Shown here piece by piece: positions 8,747 to 18,223 of a stretch of 64,000 bases of DNA. Under the pieces are notes generated by a model. It was not told where the DNA came from. It saw only the letters and a list, made by a program, of their open reading frames with translations, and searched no databases. Position numbers and translations under genes: made by a program. Origin of the DNA: Salibaculum griseiflavum (lineage in GTDB: Bacteria; Pseudomonadota; Alphaproteobacteria; Rhodobacterales; Rhodobacteraceae); assembly GCF_003129565.1 (NCBI RefSeq), contig NZ_QETF01000018.1:1-64000 (forward strand). Reading direction: 5' to 3'. Numbering within the stretch: the first letter of the stretch is position 1; each line of letters begins with the position of its first letter.

Positions 8747-10580
8747 GACCGGTCCGGTCCGATGTGGGCCCAAAAATGCCATGGGCGGTCTTGTCCCAGT
8801 AGAACGGGCGGGTCGCCAATTCGAGCAGCCCCTTGTAGGCGGCGACTGCCGCGAGCGGAAAATAGACGTGCAGGGTGGGGGTCCATTTCATCAGGTCCGG
8901 CTTGCCGGCATCGCGCACCGCGAGGGCGGAAATCGCCACGCCGATCAGTTCCGCGCCGATGAAAAGCGCCGCGAGACACAGCGCAAGTGATCCGGTCATG
9001 ACCCCGGACAAAGGATGCGGCAGGCCGAAGGCGATCAGCCATAGCGACCACAGGAACGGCATCAGGACGAACTGGCTCAGCGTGCCCAGGAACAGCCATT
9101 GCACCCCGAGGAACGCGCGCGGGCCGAGGTCTCGCCACAGCTGGCGCGGGTTGCGCATGTGCACCGCATAGGTCAGCGCATAGCCCTTGAGCCAGCGCGA
9201 CCGTTGCTTGACCCAGGGCCAGGGGCGGGCGTTAGCCTCTTCCTCGGTCACGGTTTCGATCATCTCGGTCCGGTAGCCATGCCGCGCGAGCCGGATCCCG
9301 AGGTCTGCATCCTCGGTCACGTTGTGGGCGTCCCAGCCGCCCAGCCGCTCCAGGATGTGGCGGCGAAAGAACAGCGTGGTGCCGCCGAGGGGCACGGCAA
9401 GACCAAGCCGTTGAAGTCCCGGCAGGACGATGCGGAACCAGGTGGCGTATTCGATTGTGAAACAGCGCGCCAACCAATTGGTTCGGCTGTTGTAATAGTC
9501 CAGACGTCCTTGCAGGCAGGCGACCTTGTCGTCGCGCATGGCAAAACGGTTCACGACCATGCGGATCTGGTCGGGGTGGGGGGCGTCCTCGGCATCGTAG
9601 ACGCCGATGATGCTCCCGCGGGCGAAATTAAGGGCATAGTTCAGGGCCCTCGGCTTGGTCTGAAGGCTTCCCGGCGGCACCTCGATCACCCGCATGTTCG
9701 CGGGCAGGTCGGTGGCGGCGACGGTCTGCCGTGTCAGCGTGTCCGGTGCCTCGACCACCAGGCAGATATCCAGCAGGGCCGCCGGATAGTCCAACCTTCG
9801 CAGTCGGCGGATCAGATCGCTGGCGATGTCGCGTTCCTTGTAGAGCGGGACGAGAACCGTGACCGTCGGCAGGTTGCGCATTTGCAGCGGCCGTGCCGGT
9901 TTGGCAGCCGACGGGCGGCGTAGGAAGATCACGGCCGAGATCAGCTTGAGCACCGTGGTGATCACGAGGGTGAAGACACCCCAGCACAGGATCGCGGCGA
10001 AGGTCGCAGCGGGCCAGGTCATCAGGCAGGCCAGCAGGACGAGGATCGCGGCAAGGCCTAGGTTGCGAGCGCGGGTGCTTTGCCAATCGCGGCAGCTTTC
10101 CGTCAGGGCCGTTCGTCGTTCGGCCCGATCCTGAAGCGCGTTGGGGCAGGCGCTGGCAAGGTGGTGGTCCAACTGATCGGCCGAGCAGGGGATGAAGCGT
10201 GTCGTGTCGACCTGCAGCCGGCCATCGGCAAGGGCCGTTTGCGGCAGTGCCGGAAGCGCGGCCCCGGCCTCAACAAGAAGCACCAGCGTGCCGCCGACAT
10301 GCCGGACCGGCAGCGCGCGCTGGGCCAGGCACCAGCTTTCGCCCAAAAGGCACACAAGACGCGGGTCGGGCGTCAGCTTGCTGGCATCGACGACCTGTAG
10401 GCGCGTATCCAGCCCATTTCGGCTGCTTCGTTGGCGCGACAGGGCAGCGGCGCGGCGTGCATGGTCCAGCCCCGCCAGCCCCAAGACTTCGGCCACGGGC
10501 CGGGGTTGGACCACGGTTCTCGCCCGTTCAAGCCCGTCCGAGTCACGTGCTGCAGCAACACGCAAGAGAGTGAGTGTCAT
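8685..10580 (-). CDS. Membrane glycosyltransferase, family 2, with N-terminal MshEN-like domain
   Basis: 631 residues. Residues about 30-140 resemble the N-terminal domain of GspE/MshE proteins. Two hydrophobic segments follow (about 170-215), then a GT2 catalytic domain with VTVLVPLYKE, the YDAED aspartates and the processive-synthase motif QRSRWLKGY. At least three more membrane helices form the C-terminus. It resembles cellulose or hyaluronan-type synthases, so a role in extracellular polysaccharide is an inference. The last 20 codons overlap the 3' end of the convergent GntR gene by 62 bp; the final Arg/Pro-rich residues look non-conserved. Confidence 0.82.
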   Translation of the reverse strand: MTLTLLRVAAARDSDGLERARTVVQPRPVAEVLGLAGLDHARRAAALSRQRSSRNGLDTRLQVVDASKLTPDPRLVCLLGESWCLAQRALPVRHVGGTLVLLVEAGAALPALPQTALADGRLQVDTTRFIPCSADQLDHHLASACPNALQDRAERRTALTESCRDWQSTRARNLGLAAILVLLACLMTWPAATFAAILCWGVFTLVITTVLKLISAVIFLRRPSAAKPARPLQMRNLPTVTVLVPLYKERDIASDLIRRLRRLDYPAALLDICLVVEAPDTLTRQTVAATDLPANMRVIEVPPGSLQTKPRALNYALNFARGSIIGVYDAEDAPHPDQIRMVVNRFAMRDDKVACLQGRLDYYNSRTNWLARCFTIEYATWFRIVLPGLQRLGLAVPLGGTTLFFRRHILERLGGWDAHNVTEDADLGIRLARHGYRTEMIETVTEEEANARPWPWVKQRSRWLKGYALTYAVHMRNPRQLWRDLGPRAFLGVQWLFLGTLSQFVLMPFLWSLWLIAFGLPHPLSGVMTGSLALCLAALFIGAELIGVAISALAVRDAGKPDLMKWTPTLHVYFPLAAVAAYKGLLELATRPFYWDKTAHGIFGPTSDRTGLRYGRPPPRHPGAAGSRRPG

Positions 10581-10731
10581 GATCGCCCCGTTATCCTACC
10601 TGTCCCGTGGATAACTCTGGGATAACCAAGGTTAATGGTGCGTTAATAAGCCGGAGGTTGTGCCCGAAACAATCCGACCATCCGCGCACCTGCGCGCCGC
10701 GGCATCGACTTGTGGGCCATTTGGTCCCGGG

Positions 10732-11892
10732 TCAGGCAGCCCGGTCGTCCATGGCTTTGGCGAACCGTTCGAAAAGGTAGTAACTGTCCATCGGGCCGGG
10801 GCTGGCCTCGGGGTGGTATTGCACGGAATAGACCGGGCGGCTGTCCATTGCGATGCCGCAATTGGACCCATCGAACAGCGACACATGGGTTTCCTTGACG
10901 CCCTCGGGGAGGGTTTGGCTATCCACGGTAAACCCGTGATTCATCGAAGTGATCTCGACCTTGCCGGTGTCCAGGTCCTTCACCGGGTGGTTGGCGCCGT
11001 GATGACCGTGGTTCATCTTGACCGTCTTTGCACCAAGGGCGAGGGCCAGCATCTGGTGACCGAGGCAGATACCGAAAACCGGCAAATCCGTCTTGTCCAG
11101 AACGTCGCGGATCATCGGCACCGCATATTCGCCCGTCGCCGCGGGATCGCCGGGGCCGTTGGACAGGAACACACCGTCCGGGTTCAGTGCCAGCACGTCC
11201 GCGGCGGTGGCCGTCGCGGGCAGGACGGTCACATCGCATCCGGCGCTGGCCAGGCAGCGCAGAATGTTGCGCTTGGCGCCGTAGTCGATGGCAACGACCT
11301 TATGCCGCGCGGCTGTCTGGCGGACATACCCTTCGGGCCAGGCCCACCGCATCTCGTCCCAGCGATAGGACTGGGCGCAGGTGACCTCTTTGGCAAGGTC
11401 CAGCCCCTCGAGGCCGGAAAAGCCGCGTGCGGCCGCTATCAGGGCGTCAAGGTCGAAATTGCCCTCGGGATCATGGGCGAGTGCCACATGCGGCGCGCCC
11501 TGCTGGCGGATCGCGCGGGTCAGGCGTCGGGTGTCGACCCCGCCGACACCGATACGCCCCCGCTTTTCGAGCCATTCTTCCAACCGCTCGGTGGCGCGCC
11601 AGTTCGACGGTTCGGTCGGATCCCATTTGACGACCATCCCTGCGGCCACCGGGTCGGCGGTTTCGTCATCCTCGGGATTGACCCCGACATTGCCCACATG
11701 GGGAAAGGTGAAGGTCACGACCTGACCGGCATAGGACGGGTCGGTCATGATCTCCTGGTAGCCGGTCATGGCGGTATTGAAGCACAGCTCGGCGACAGTC
11801 TGGCCGGTTGCCCCGAACCCCTTGCCGTAGAAGACCGATCCGTCGGCGAGAACGAGGCAGGCAGTCGGTTTGGCGGTTTCCGAATGTGCCAT
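10732..11892 (-). CDS. carA: Carbamoyl-phosphate synthase small subunit
   Basis: The glutamine amidotransferase subunit that feeds ammonia to CarB for pyrimidine and arginine synthesis. 386 residues from the ATG at 11892 (MAHSETAKP). The N-terminal CPSase_sm_chain domain shows GFGATGQTVAELCFNT and TGYQEIMTDPSYAGQ. The class I amidotransferase domain has the nucleophile in FGICLGHQ and the His-Glu pair in YHPEASPGP. carB is not adjacent in this window. It is divergent from the YqeY gene. Confidence 0.96.
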   Translation of the reverse strand: MAHSETAKPTACLVLADGSVFYGKGFGATGQTVAELCFNTAMTGYQEIMTDPSYAGQVVTFTFPHVGNVGVNPEDDETADPVAAGMVVKWDPTEPSNWRATERLEEWLEKRGRIGVGGVDTRRLTRAIRQQGAPHVALAHDPEGNFDLDALIAAARGFSGLEGLDLAKEVTCAQSYRWDEMRWAWPEGYVRQTAARHKVVAIDYGAKRNILRCLASAGCDVTVLPATATAADVLALNPDGVFLSNGPGDPAATGEYAVPMIRDVLDKTDLPVFGICLGHQMLALALGAKTVKMNHGHHGANHPVKDLDTGKVEITSMNHGFTVDSQTLPEGVKETHVSLFDGSNCGIAMDSRPVYSVQYHPEASPGPMDSYYLFERFAKAMDDRAA

Positions 11893-12056
11893 GATGCGCG
11901 ACTCCCCTAGTGGCAAATTGGCCGTGGTTTACGGGCGGGGCGGGGGCGGGTCAAGGCCGCGCAGGTCGCCCTGACAAGGGTGCTTGTGAGCCGGGGGCAA
12001 AATGCGATAGTGTCGGTGCTTGTGTTCACGCTCACGGCACGGATTGGGATGACAGG

Positions 12057-12515
12057 ATGGATATGCGCGCCCGCATCAACAGCGCCCTGAAGGACGCGAT
12101 GAAGGCCAAGGACAGCGAGCGTCTTGCGACGCTGCGCCTGATCAACGCCGCGATCAAGGATCGCGACATCGCCAAGCGCGGCGATGGGGAAGAGGCGGGA
12201 GCCAGCGATGACGAGGTGCTCGGCATTCTCGGCAAGATGGTCAAGCAGCGCCATGAAAGCGCGCGGGCCTACGAGGAAGGGGGCCGGCTGGAACTGGCCG
12301 AAAAGGAGCTTTCCGAGGTCAAGATCATCGAGGAGTTCCTGCCTCAACAGCTGGATGATGACGCCATCGCCAAGGTGGTCGAGAAGGCCATTGCCGATGT
12401 GGGGGCTGAAAGCCTGCGGGACATGGGCAAAGTCATGGGGGCGCTCAAGTCGAAATACACCGGCCAGATGGATTTCGGCAAAGTTGGTCCCATGGTGAAG
12501 GATAAGCTTGGCTAG
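12057..12515 (+). CDS. GatB/YqeY domain-containing protein
   Basis: 152 residues, with the ATG at 12057 (MDMRARINSALKD) preferred over longer in-frame extensions because it matches the family N-terminus. The protein is helical and charged, with IEEFLPQQLDDDAIAKVV and GKVMGALKSKYTGQMDFGKV typical of YqeY. The family shares the tRNA-binding tail domain of GatB; its exact role is unsettled. The stop codon shares a CTAG tetranucleotide with the convergent DUF2244 gene. Confidence 0.88.
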   Translation: MDMRARINSALKDAMKAKDSERLATLRLINAAIKDRDIAKRGDGEEAGASDDEVLGILGKMVKQRHESARAYEEGGRLELAEKELSEVKIIEEFLPQQLDDDAIAKVVEKAIADVGAESLRDMGKVMGALKSKYTGQMDFGKVGPMVKDKLG

Positions 12516-13024
12516 GGCGCCTCGCCCGGCGTTGCGGCCAATCGGGCCAATCGCCCCAATAATTCGTCATAAAGCGCGGCGCGTTCCTCTTCCGAGAGGA
12601 AGGCGCCGATTTCCACTTCGCGCCCCTCGCCCTTGAGCGTCACGTAATTCGGCACCGGCCCGTCCTGGCGCATCTTGACCTGCACCCAATAGGGGTTTGC
12701 GGCCCAGGTCCGGTGCCCGCTCTTGCGATCGTGACGGTCCAGTTCGATGCGGTCGGGCCAGAGGCGCAGCTCTTCGACGATCTCACCATCCTTGTAGGAT
12801 CGGGACAGCCCCCACCAGATACCTGCAAGCATCAAGAGGATGAACGGCAGAATCCCCCAAAGCACGGGGGAACCGATCACCGCCATAAGCGGCACCAGCA
12901 CCAGCGCGGCGGTCAGCGAGATGAAGATGACGAAGTCCCGCCGCAGCAGTGACCGGTAAGGCCAGAGATGCAACTCGGCCTTGGGCCCGTCGGGCCCGTC
13001 GGGGGTGGTCCATTCGTAGGGCAT
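12512..13024 (-). CDS. DUF2244 integral membrane protein
   Basis: 170 residues starting MPYEWTTPDGPDGP. Two adjacent transmembrane helices (about 32-75) are followed by a soluble domain with ELRLWPDRIELDRHDRK and WVQVKM. This arrangement matches DUF2244 proteins, which in alphaproteobacteria are often found beside cytochrome oxidase genes; here it is next to ctaD, on the same strand. Function is unknown. Confidence 0.82.
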   Translation of the reverse strand: MPYEWTTPDGPDGPKAELHLWPYRSLLRRDFVIFISLTAALVLVPLMAVIGSPVLWGILPFILLMLAGIWWGLSRSYKDGEIVEELRLWPDRIELDRHDRKSGHRTWAANPYWVQVKMRQDGPVPNYVTLKGEGREVEIGAFLSEEERAALYDELLGRLARLAATPGEAP

Positions 13025-13088
13025 GCCCAAAAATTCCAGAATTCTGGTGGCTGACCAAGCGGTAGCTAATCCGGGGATGGCAAAGGAA

Positions 13089-13114
13089 AAGGGCCCCGGA
13101 ATTCCGGGGCCCTT
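13089..13114 (-). terminator. Rho-independent terminator of ctaD
   Basis: A perfect 22-bp palindrome at 13091-13112 (arms GGGCCCCGGAA and its complement), extended by two A-T pairs, lies 23 bp after the ctaD stop. On the minus strand it is followed by a short run of T. Confidence 0.75.
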
Positions 13115-13136
13115 GAAGCGGTTCAGGTGTGGCCCC

Positions 13137-14810
13137 CTAGTGGGCGTGGCCTTTGTCCCATTCCTCCTGCTTGGGGAGCGTCTCGAAGGTGTGCTCCGGC
13201 GGCGGCGAGGGCAGGGTCCATTCCAGCGTGTCGGCCCATTCGTTCCACGGGTTGTTTTCCGTGGCGTTCTTCGGGCTCAGCAGCAGTTTGAACAGCATCA
13301 CGATGAAGAACAGGAAGGACGCGAAGGCGATGAAGGCACCGATCGAGCTGACATAGTTCCAGGTGGCGAAGGCCTCCGGGTAGTCAATGTAGCGGCGCGG
13401 CATGCCCTGGCGGCCCAGGAAGTGCTGCGGGAAGAAGGTCAGGTTCGCACCGATGAACATGGCCCAGAAATGCAGCTGTCCGACCCATTCGGGGAATTTC
13501 TTGCCCGTGAACTTGGGCATGTAGAAATAGATCCCTGCGAAGATGCCGAAGACGGCGCCAAGGCTCATCACGTAGTGGAAGTGGGCCACGACATAGTAGG
13601 TATCGTGATAGGCCCGGTCCACGCCGGCCTGGCTGAGCACGATACCGGTGACGCCACCGACCGTGAACAGGAAGAGGAAGCCGAAGGCCCAGACCATGGG
13701 CGTCTTGAACTCGATCGAGCCGCCCCACATGGTCGCGATCCAGCTGAAGATCTTCACGCCGGTGGGCACCGCGATCACCATCGTCGCCAGCATGAAGTAG
13801 CTCTGCTGGGTCAGCGACATGCCGACGGTGTACATGTGGTGCGCCCAGACGACGAAGCCCAGCACGCCGATGGCGACCATGGCGTAGACCATGGGCAGGT
13901 AGCCGAAGATCGGCTTGCGGCTGAACGTGGCGATCACGTGGCTGATGATGCCGAAGGCGGGGATGATGATGATGTAGACTTCGGGGTGACCGAAGAACCA
14001 CAGGATGTGCTGGTAGAGCACAGGGTCACCGCCACCGGCCGGATCGAAGAAGGTCGTGCCGAAATTGCGGTCCATCAGCAGCATGGTGATCGCGCCGGCC
14101 AGGACCGGCAAGGCCAGCAGGATCAGCCACGCGGTCACGAAGATCGACCACGAGAACAGCGGCACCTTGTGCAGGGTCATGCCCGGGGCGCGCATGTTCA
14201 GGAAGGTGGTGATCATGTTGATCGCGCCAAGGATCGAGCTGGCGCCCGAAACGTGAACGGCGAAGATGGCAAGGTCCATCGAGATGCCAGCCTCGTTCGT
14301 CGACAGCGGCGGGTAGAGAACCCAGCCCACGCCCGAGCCGAGCTGACCGTTGCCACCAGGGGCCAGGAGCGAGGCGACGCCAAGCGACACACCGGCCACG
14401 AACGTCCAGAAGGACAGGTTGTTCATACGGGGGAACGCCATGTCCGGCGCACCGATCTGCAGCGGCATCAGGTAGTTGCCGAAGCCGCCGAAGAGTGCCG
14501 GAATCACGACGAAGAACATCATCAGAACGCCGTGATAGGTGATCATCACGTTCCACAGGTGCCCGTTGGGCGTGCATTCCCCGGCCGCGGCGGCGGTGAA
14601 ACGCGCACCTTCAAGACACATGTATTGCACGCCGGGCTCCATCAGCTCCAGGCGCATGTAAACGGTGAAGGCCACCGAGATGAACCCGACGATACCGGAC
14701 ACCCAAAGGTAAAGAATGCCGATATCCTTGTGGTTCGTGGACATGAACCAGCGGGTGAAGAACCCCCGGTTGTCCTCGTGCTCGTGGCCGTGAATGGCGG
14801 CGTCTGCCAT
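13137..14810 (-). CDS. ctaD: Cytochrome c oxidase subunit I (aa3-type)
   Basis: The catalytic heme-copper subunit of the terminal oxidase. 557 residues from the ATG at 14810, which has a GGAG ribosome-binding site and begins [14 protein letters not shown]. About twelve membrane helices. Diagnostic segments are the heme a ligand region [12 protein letters not shown], the active-site [17 protein letters not shown] with its cross-linking His-Tyr pair, the Cu-B region [10 protein letters not shown], and the heme ligands in [12 protein letters not shown]. The other oxidase genes are not adjacent, a common arrangement in Rhodobacteraceae. Confidence 0.96.
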   Translation of the reverse strand: MADAAIHGHEHEDNRGFFTRWFMSTNHKDIGILYLWVSGIVGFISVAFTVYMRLELMEPGVQYMCLEGARFTAAAAGECTPNGHLWNVMITYHGVLMMFFVVIPALFGGFGNYLMPLQIGAPDMAFPRMNNLSFWTFVAGVSLGVASLLAPGGNGQLGSGVGWVLYPPLSTNEAGISMDLAIFAVHVSGASSILGAINMITTFLNMRAPGMTLHKVPLFSWSIFVTAWLILLALPVLAGAITMLLMDRNFGTTFFDPAGGGDPVLYQHILWFFGHPEVYIIIIPAFGIISHVIATFSRKPIFGYLPMVYAMVAIGVLGFVVWAHHMYTVGMSLTQQSYFMLATMVIAVPTGVKIFSWIATMWGGSIEFKTPMVWAFGFLFLFTVGGVTGIVLSQAGVDRAYHDTYYVVAHFHYVMSLGAVFGIFAGIYFYMPKFTGKKFPEWVGQLHFWAMFIGANLTFFPQHFLGRQGMPRRYIDYPEAFATWNYVSSIGAFIAFASFLFFIVMLFKLLLSPKNATENNPWNEWADTLEWTLPSPPPEHTFETLPKQEEWDKGHAH

Positions 14811-15131
14811 GTGGCTCTCCTCTGCGTAAGCTCCTTGCGGACGAGTCACGACGGACTCCCCCTTCCGAAGTTGGTTCTAGAGCGGTCACGGGAACGAGGC
14901 AACAACCCATGCAACAGATTGCATGGGTAAAAATGGCGCAGTTTCGCGATTTTGAAGGCTCTATGACGAATCGTGGCGCGCCGTGCGTTGACGCAGATCA
15001 AATCACGGGGAACAGGATTGCCGTTGCCCGGCAAGTGGGGTGGGCGGCCCCCGGCTGCCCGCGCAATGGCAAACGGGCCACCCGGTCAGGGTGGCCCGTT
15101 GCGCGCTTTGTTTTATGGCAGGTCAGCCCGC
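14811..15131. promoter_or_regulatory. ctaD upstream region with a perfect inverted repeat
   Basis: A 321-bp gap without a convincing gene. At 14905-14914 and 14919-14928 stand perfect 10-bp inverted arms (ACCCATGCAA, 4-nt loop, complement), about 95 bp before the ctaD start. It could be an operator or an RNA hairpin in the ctaD leader. The end nearest phoX holds the terminator described separately. Confidence 0.4.
15072..15100 (-). terminator. Stem-loop terminator after the PhoX-like gene
   Basis: Arms AACGGGCCACCC and GGGTGGCCCGTT are perfect complements around a 5-nt loop, 32 bp downstream of the phosphatase stop. Only a short T-run follows on the minus strand. Confidence 0.65.
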
Positions 15132-17033
15132 TCAGCCCACAACGCCGTTATCGTCGCGCTTGACCACGATCACCGAGGAGCGCGGCAGCCCTTCGCCATC
15201 AGGCCAGGAACCGCCCGGATGCTGGATACCGACGAACATCGAACGGCGGTCGGCAGACCAGGCCAGGCCGGTGACCTCGGATCCGTTCGGGCCCGTCAGG
15301 AAGCGGGCGATCTCGCCGGTCACAGGGTCCCCGACCAGCATCTGGTTGTTGCCCATGCCCTCGAAGTCGCCTTCGTTGTCGTCGTCCCCGTCGGTCTGGA
15401 TCCAGACAAGGCCATTGCTGTCAAAGGCCATCCCGTCGGGCGAGTTGAACATGTTGCCCGGCGTGATGTTCGAGGACCCGCCATAGATGTTGTCATATAC
15501 GGTCGGGTTGCCTGCCATCACGTAGAGATCCCAGTCGAAAGTATCGGCTGCGTGGTCATCGTTATGGGGCTTCCAGCGCACGATCTGGCCGTAATGGTTG
15601 GTCTCGCGCGGGTTGGGGCCGTTGACGGGGGTGTCGTCGCCGCCGGCATTTGGCTTGACGCCACGGTTGCGGTTGTTGGTCAGGCAGCAATAGGCCTCGA
15701 CCGCATGCGGGTTGGCCGAGATCCATTCGGGGCGGTCCATCGTGGTCGCGCCGACGGCAGAGCCGGCCATGCGGGCGAAGATCAGGATATCGGCCGCGCC
15801 CATGCCTGTGGTTTCCGGGGTCAGGGCCAGCCACTCGCCGGTCTGGTCGTCGTTGAACTTGGCCACGTAGAGCGTGCCGTCATCCAGCAGACCCTCGGTC
15901 GAGCCACCGGGCTGGTAGGTGCCGTTGGACACGAACCGGTAGAGGAATTCACCGCGCTCGTCGTCGCCCATGTAGACGACCACGCGCCCGTCGGGGGCCA
16001 GAACGACCTCGGCATTCTCGTGCTTGAAGCGGCCCAGGCCGGTGTGCTTGACCGGGGTGCTGGTCGGGTCGGTCGGGTCGATCTCGACCACCCAGCCGGC
16101 GCGGTGCGGCTCGTTGGGGTTCTTGGAGGTGTCGAAGCGGGCATCCCACTTGTGGTAATCGTAACCCCAGCCATCGGCGCCGATCCCGTAGCGTGCATAT
16201 CCGTCGACCAGCGCGTTGGGTTTCTGGTCCTGCGCCTCTTCGGTGGACCCGAAATAGCCGTTGAAGTTCTCTTCACAGGTCAGGTAGGTGCCCCACGGCG
16301 TTTTGCCCGAACCGCAATTGTTGAACGTGCCAAGGCTTTCGGTGCCGGTTGGGTCGGCCTCGGTCTTGAGCAGGTCGTGACCGGCGGCGGGGCCGACGAT
16401 CTTCATCGGCGTGTTGTGGTGGATGCGGCGGTTGAAGGGGCTGTCGGTGACGATGGACCATCCGTTGTCGGATTCGCGAACTTCCATGACCGTGACGCCT
16501 TGCAGGTTTTGCAACTTGCGCACGTCGTCTGCGTTTGCGGGCGTTCCGTCCTGGCCTGCGGGGAGGTTGGTGCCACGGTTCGTGTATTCATGGTTGATCG
16601 CAATCAGTTGGTGGCCCCGGAAGGTGAAGGTTTCCATGCCGTCGGTGTTTTCGCCGAACACCATGTCGGACCCGGCGACCGGGCCGCCCTCTGTGATGTC
16701 GTAACCTTCGGCCTCGGGCATCAGCGCGTCGCCCCAGCGGGCCAGAACCTTCCAATTATAGCCTTCGGGGACATGGACGTCGAAATCGGTCTGGATGTCG
16801 ATCGGGGTAAAGGGAAAGCGGTTGGCGGCGGCTTGGGCCTGAGCCGAGGTGGTGCCCAGCAGGCCGGTGCCCATGACGGCGGCACCCGAGCCAAAGGCCA
16901 GCACGCCCCCCAGGAAGCCACGGCGCGAGATGGCGCGTTCGACGACCTCGTCGAACTCGTTGGCATCGGGGCGCGGGAAATTCTGTTCGTCCCAGTCGTC
17001 AGCGGACATGTTGACGGTGTCGATATCTTTCAT
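15132..17033 (-). CDS. PhoX-family (DUF839) secreted phosphatase
   Basis: 633 residues with a twin-arginine signal: a charged N-region ending ISRRGFLGG, a hydrophobic core and an AQAQA-type cleavage near residue 68. The mature part is the DUF839/PhoX beta-propeller, with acidic and tryptophan-rich loops such as WGTYLTCEENFNGYFG, GWVVEIDPTDPTS and DSNGLVWIQTDGDDDN. PhoX enzymes are calcium/iron-dependent alkaline phosphatases that release phosphate from organic esters in the periplasm or outside. No Pho box was recognised upstream. Calling it PhoX rather than another DUF839 protein is likely but not proved. Confidence 0.83.
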   Translation of the reverse strand: MKDIDTVNMSADDWDEQNFPRPDANEFDEVVERAISRRGFLGGVLAFGSGAAVMGTGLLGTTSAQAQAAANRFPFTPIDIQTDFDVHVPEGYNWKVLARWGDALMPEAEGYDITEGGPVAGSDMVFGENTDGMETFTFRGHQLIAINHEYTNRGTNLPAGQDGTPANADDVRKLQNLQGVTVMEVRESDNGWSIVTDSPFNRRIHHNTPMKIVGPAAGHDLLKTEADPTGTESLGTFNNCGSGKTPWGTYLTCEENFNGYFGSTEEAQDQKPNALVDGYARYGIGADGWGYDYHKWDARFDTSKNPNEPHRAGWVVEIDPTDPTSTPVKHTGLGRFKHENAEVVLAPDGRVVVYMGDDERGEFLYRFVSNGTYQPGGSTEGLLDDGTLYVAKFNDDQTGEWLALTPETTGMGAADILIFARMAGSAVGATTMDRPEWISANPHAVEAYCCLTNNRNRGVKPNAGGDDTPVNGPNPRETNHYGQIVRWKPHNDDHAADTFDWDLYVMAGNPTVYDNIYGGSSNITPGNMFNSPDGMAFDSNGLVWIQTDGDDDNEGDFEGMGNNQMLVGDPVTGEIARFLTGPNGSEVTGLAWSADRRSMFVGIQHPGGSWPDGEGLPRSSVIVVKRDDNGVVG

Positions 17034-17206
17034 CGGTCTCTCCTGAAAGCAGCGGTTGGAATCGTTCCAATGCGGACGCTAAGCAGCGCGCGTTTCAGAA
17101 AGGCGACAAAGCGGTAACAAGAAAAATACAACGCCCGGTGTGGCTATGGACGAACGCCCGGATCGGGACGGGGTCTTCCGTCGCCGTGCCGGGGCGGGGG
17201 GCGCGA

Positions 17207-17857
17207 TCAATCGCCCATCACCGCATCGAAACTGCGCCGCAATGCCACGTCGAGATCATCCATCGTCACCGGCAGGCCAAGATCCACCAGGGACGTGACG
17301 CCGTGATCTGAAATGCCGCAGGGCACGATGCCTGTGAAATGGTCCAGGTCGGGTTCGACATTGATGCTGATCCCATGAAAGCTGACCCATTTGCGCAGGC
17401 GGATGCCGATAGCGGCGATCTTGTCCTCACGGGGGCTGCCATCGGCCAGGGGAGGTTTTTCGGGGCGCTCGACCCAGACGCCGACACGGCCGGGCCGAAT
17501 CTCGCCCTTGATGTTGAACTCGGCCAGGGTCGCGATGACCCAGTTTTCAAGGTCACGCACGAAGCAGCGCACGTCGCGGCCCCGGTTCCCGACATTCAAC
17601 ATGACATAGGCCACGCGCTGACCGGGACCGTGATAAGTGTATTGCCCCCCGCGCTTGGTCTCGTGGACCGGAAAGCGGTCGGGATCGACGAGGTCGGCCG
17701 GCTTGGCGCTGGTTCCGGCGGTGTAGAGCGGCGGATGTTCGACCAGCCAGATACATTCGTCTGCTGTCCCGTTGGCAATGGCCGAGGCGCGCTCCTCCAT
17801 GAAGCGCACGGCCTCGTCATAGCCGGTCAAACCGGGTGTCGTGATCCATTCCACCAT
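17207..17857 (-). CDS. lipB: Lipoyl(octanoyl) transferase
   Basis: Transfers octanoate from acyl carrier protein to lipoyl domains, the first step of lipoate attachment. 216 residues. Family landmarks are [28 protein letters not shown], the catalytic lysine in DKIAAIGIR and the catalytic cysteine in [14 protein letters not shown]. The ATG at 17857 ([10 protein letters not shown]) is the natural start. It stands alone between phoX and tRNA-Leu. Confidence 0.95.
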   Translation of the reverse strand: MVEWITTPGLTGYDEAVRFMEERASAIANGTADECIWLVEHPPLYTAGTSAKPADLVDPDRFPVHETKRGGQYTYHGPGQRVAYVMLNVGNRGRDVRCFVRDLENWVIATLAEFNIKGEIRPGRVGVWVERPEKPPLADGSPREDKIAAIGIRLRKWVSFHGISINVEPDLDHFTGIVPCGISDHGVTSLVDLGLPVTMDDLDVALRRSFDAVMGD

Positions 17858-18017
17858 TCTCGTGCCCCGCTTCGGTGCCCCGTGGCCCCGTCATTGCCGG
17901 CCCACGGTCTTTTGCCCCATTTCCCGTAGGGTCGCAATTCGCGATTGCAGGCCGGATTTTGTGCTTGAGGTGCAGACCGGCTTTGTCTAAAGACCCGCTC
18001 ACCAAGCCTCAGACAGT

Positions 18018-18104
18018 GCGGTCGTGGCGGAATTGGTAGACGCGCAGCGTTGAGGTCGCTGTGGGGTAACACCCGTGGAAGTTCGAGTCTTCTCGACCGC
18101 ACCA
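18018..18104 (+). tRNA. tRNA-Leu (anticodon GAG)
   Basis: Acceptor arms GCGGTCG and CGACCGC pair perfectly. The anticodon arm is CAGCG-TTGAGGT-CGCTG, giving GAG. A long variable arm typical of leucine tRNA and the T-arm GTTCGAGTC follow. The CCA end is encoded (18102-18104). Confidence 0.96.
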
Positions 18105-18223
18105 TTCTCCTCTCCATTGATGAAACCTACGCGCAGCTGTGCCGCGGGCCGATTGTGTTTGTCTTGCCCGGGGGGCTGAGGCATCCTTGCCGCTGATCCC
18201 GTCCCGGCAGGAGGTTTCCGCTC

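Noticed and set aside
13023-14930. Long open frame of 635 codons on the plus strand
   Set aside because: It is antisense to ctaD, has His/Glu/Arg-rich low-complexity translation, and results from high-G+C codon bias.
14973-17117. Open frame of 714 codons opposite the PhoX-like gene
   Set aside because: Antisense shadow; the PhoX frame has a Tat signal and conserved domain, this one has none.
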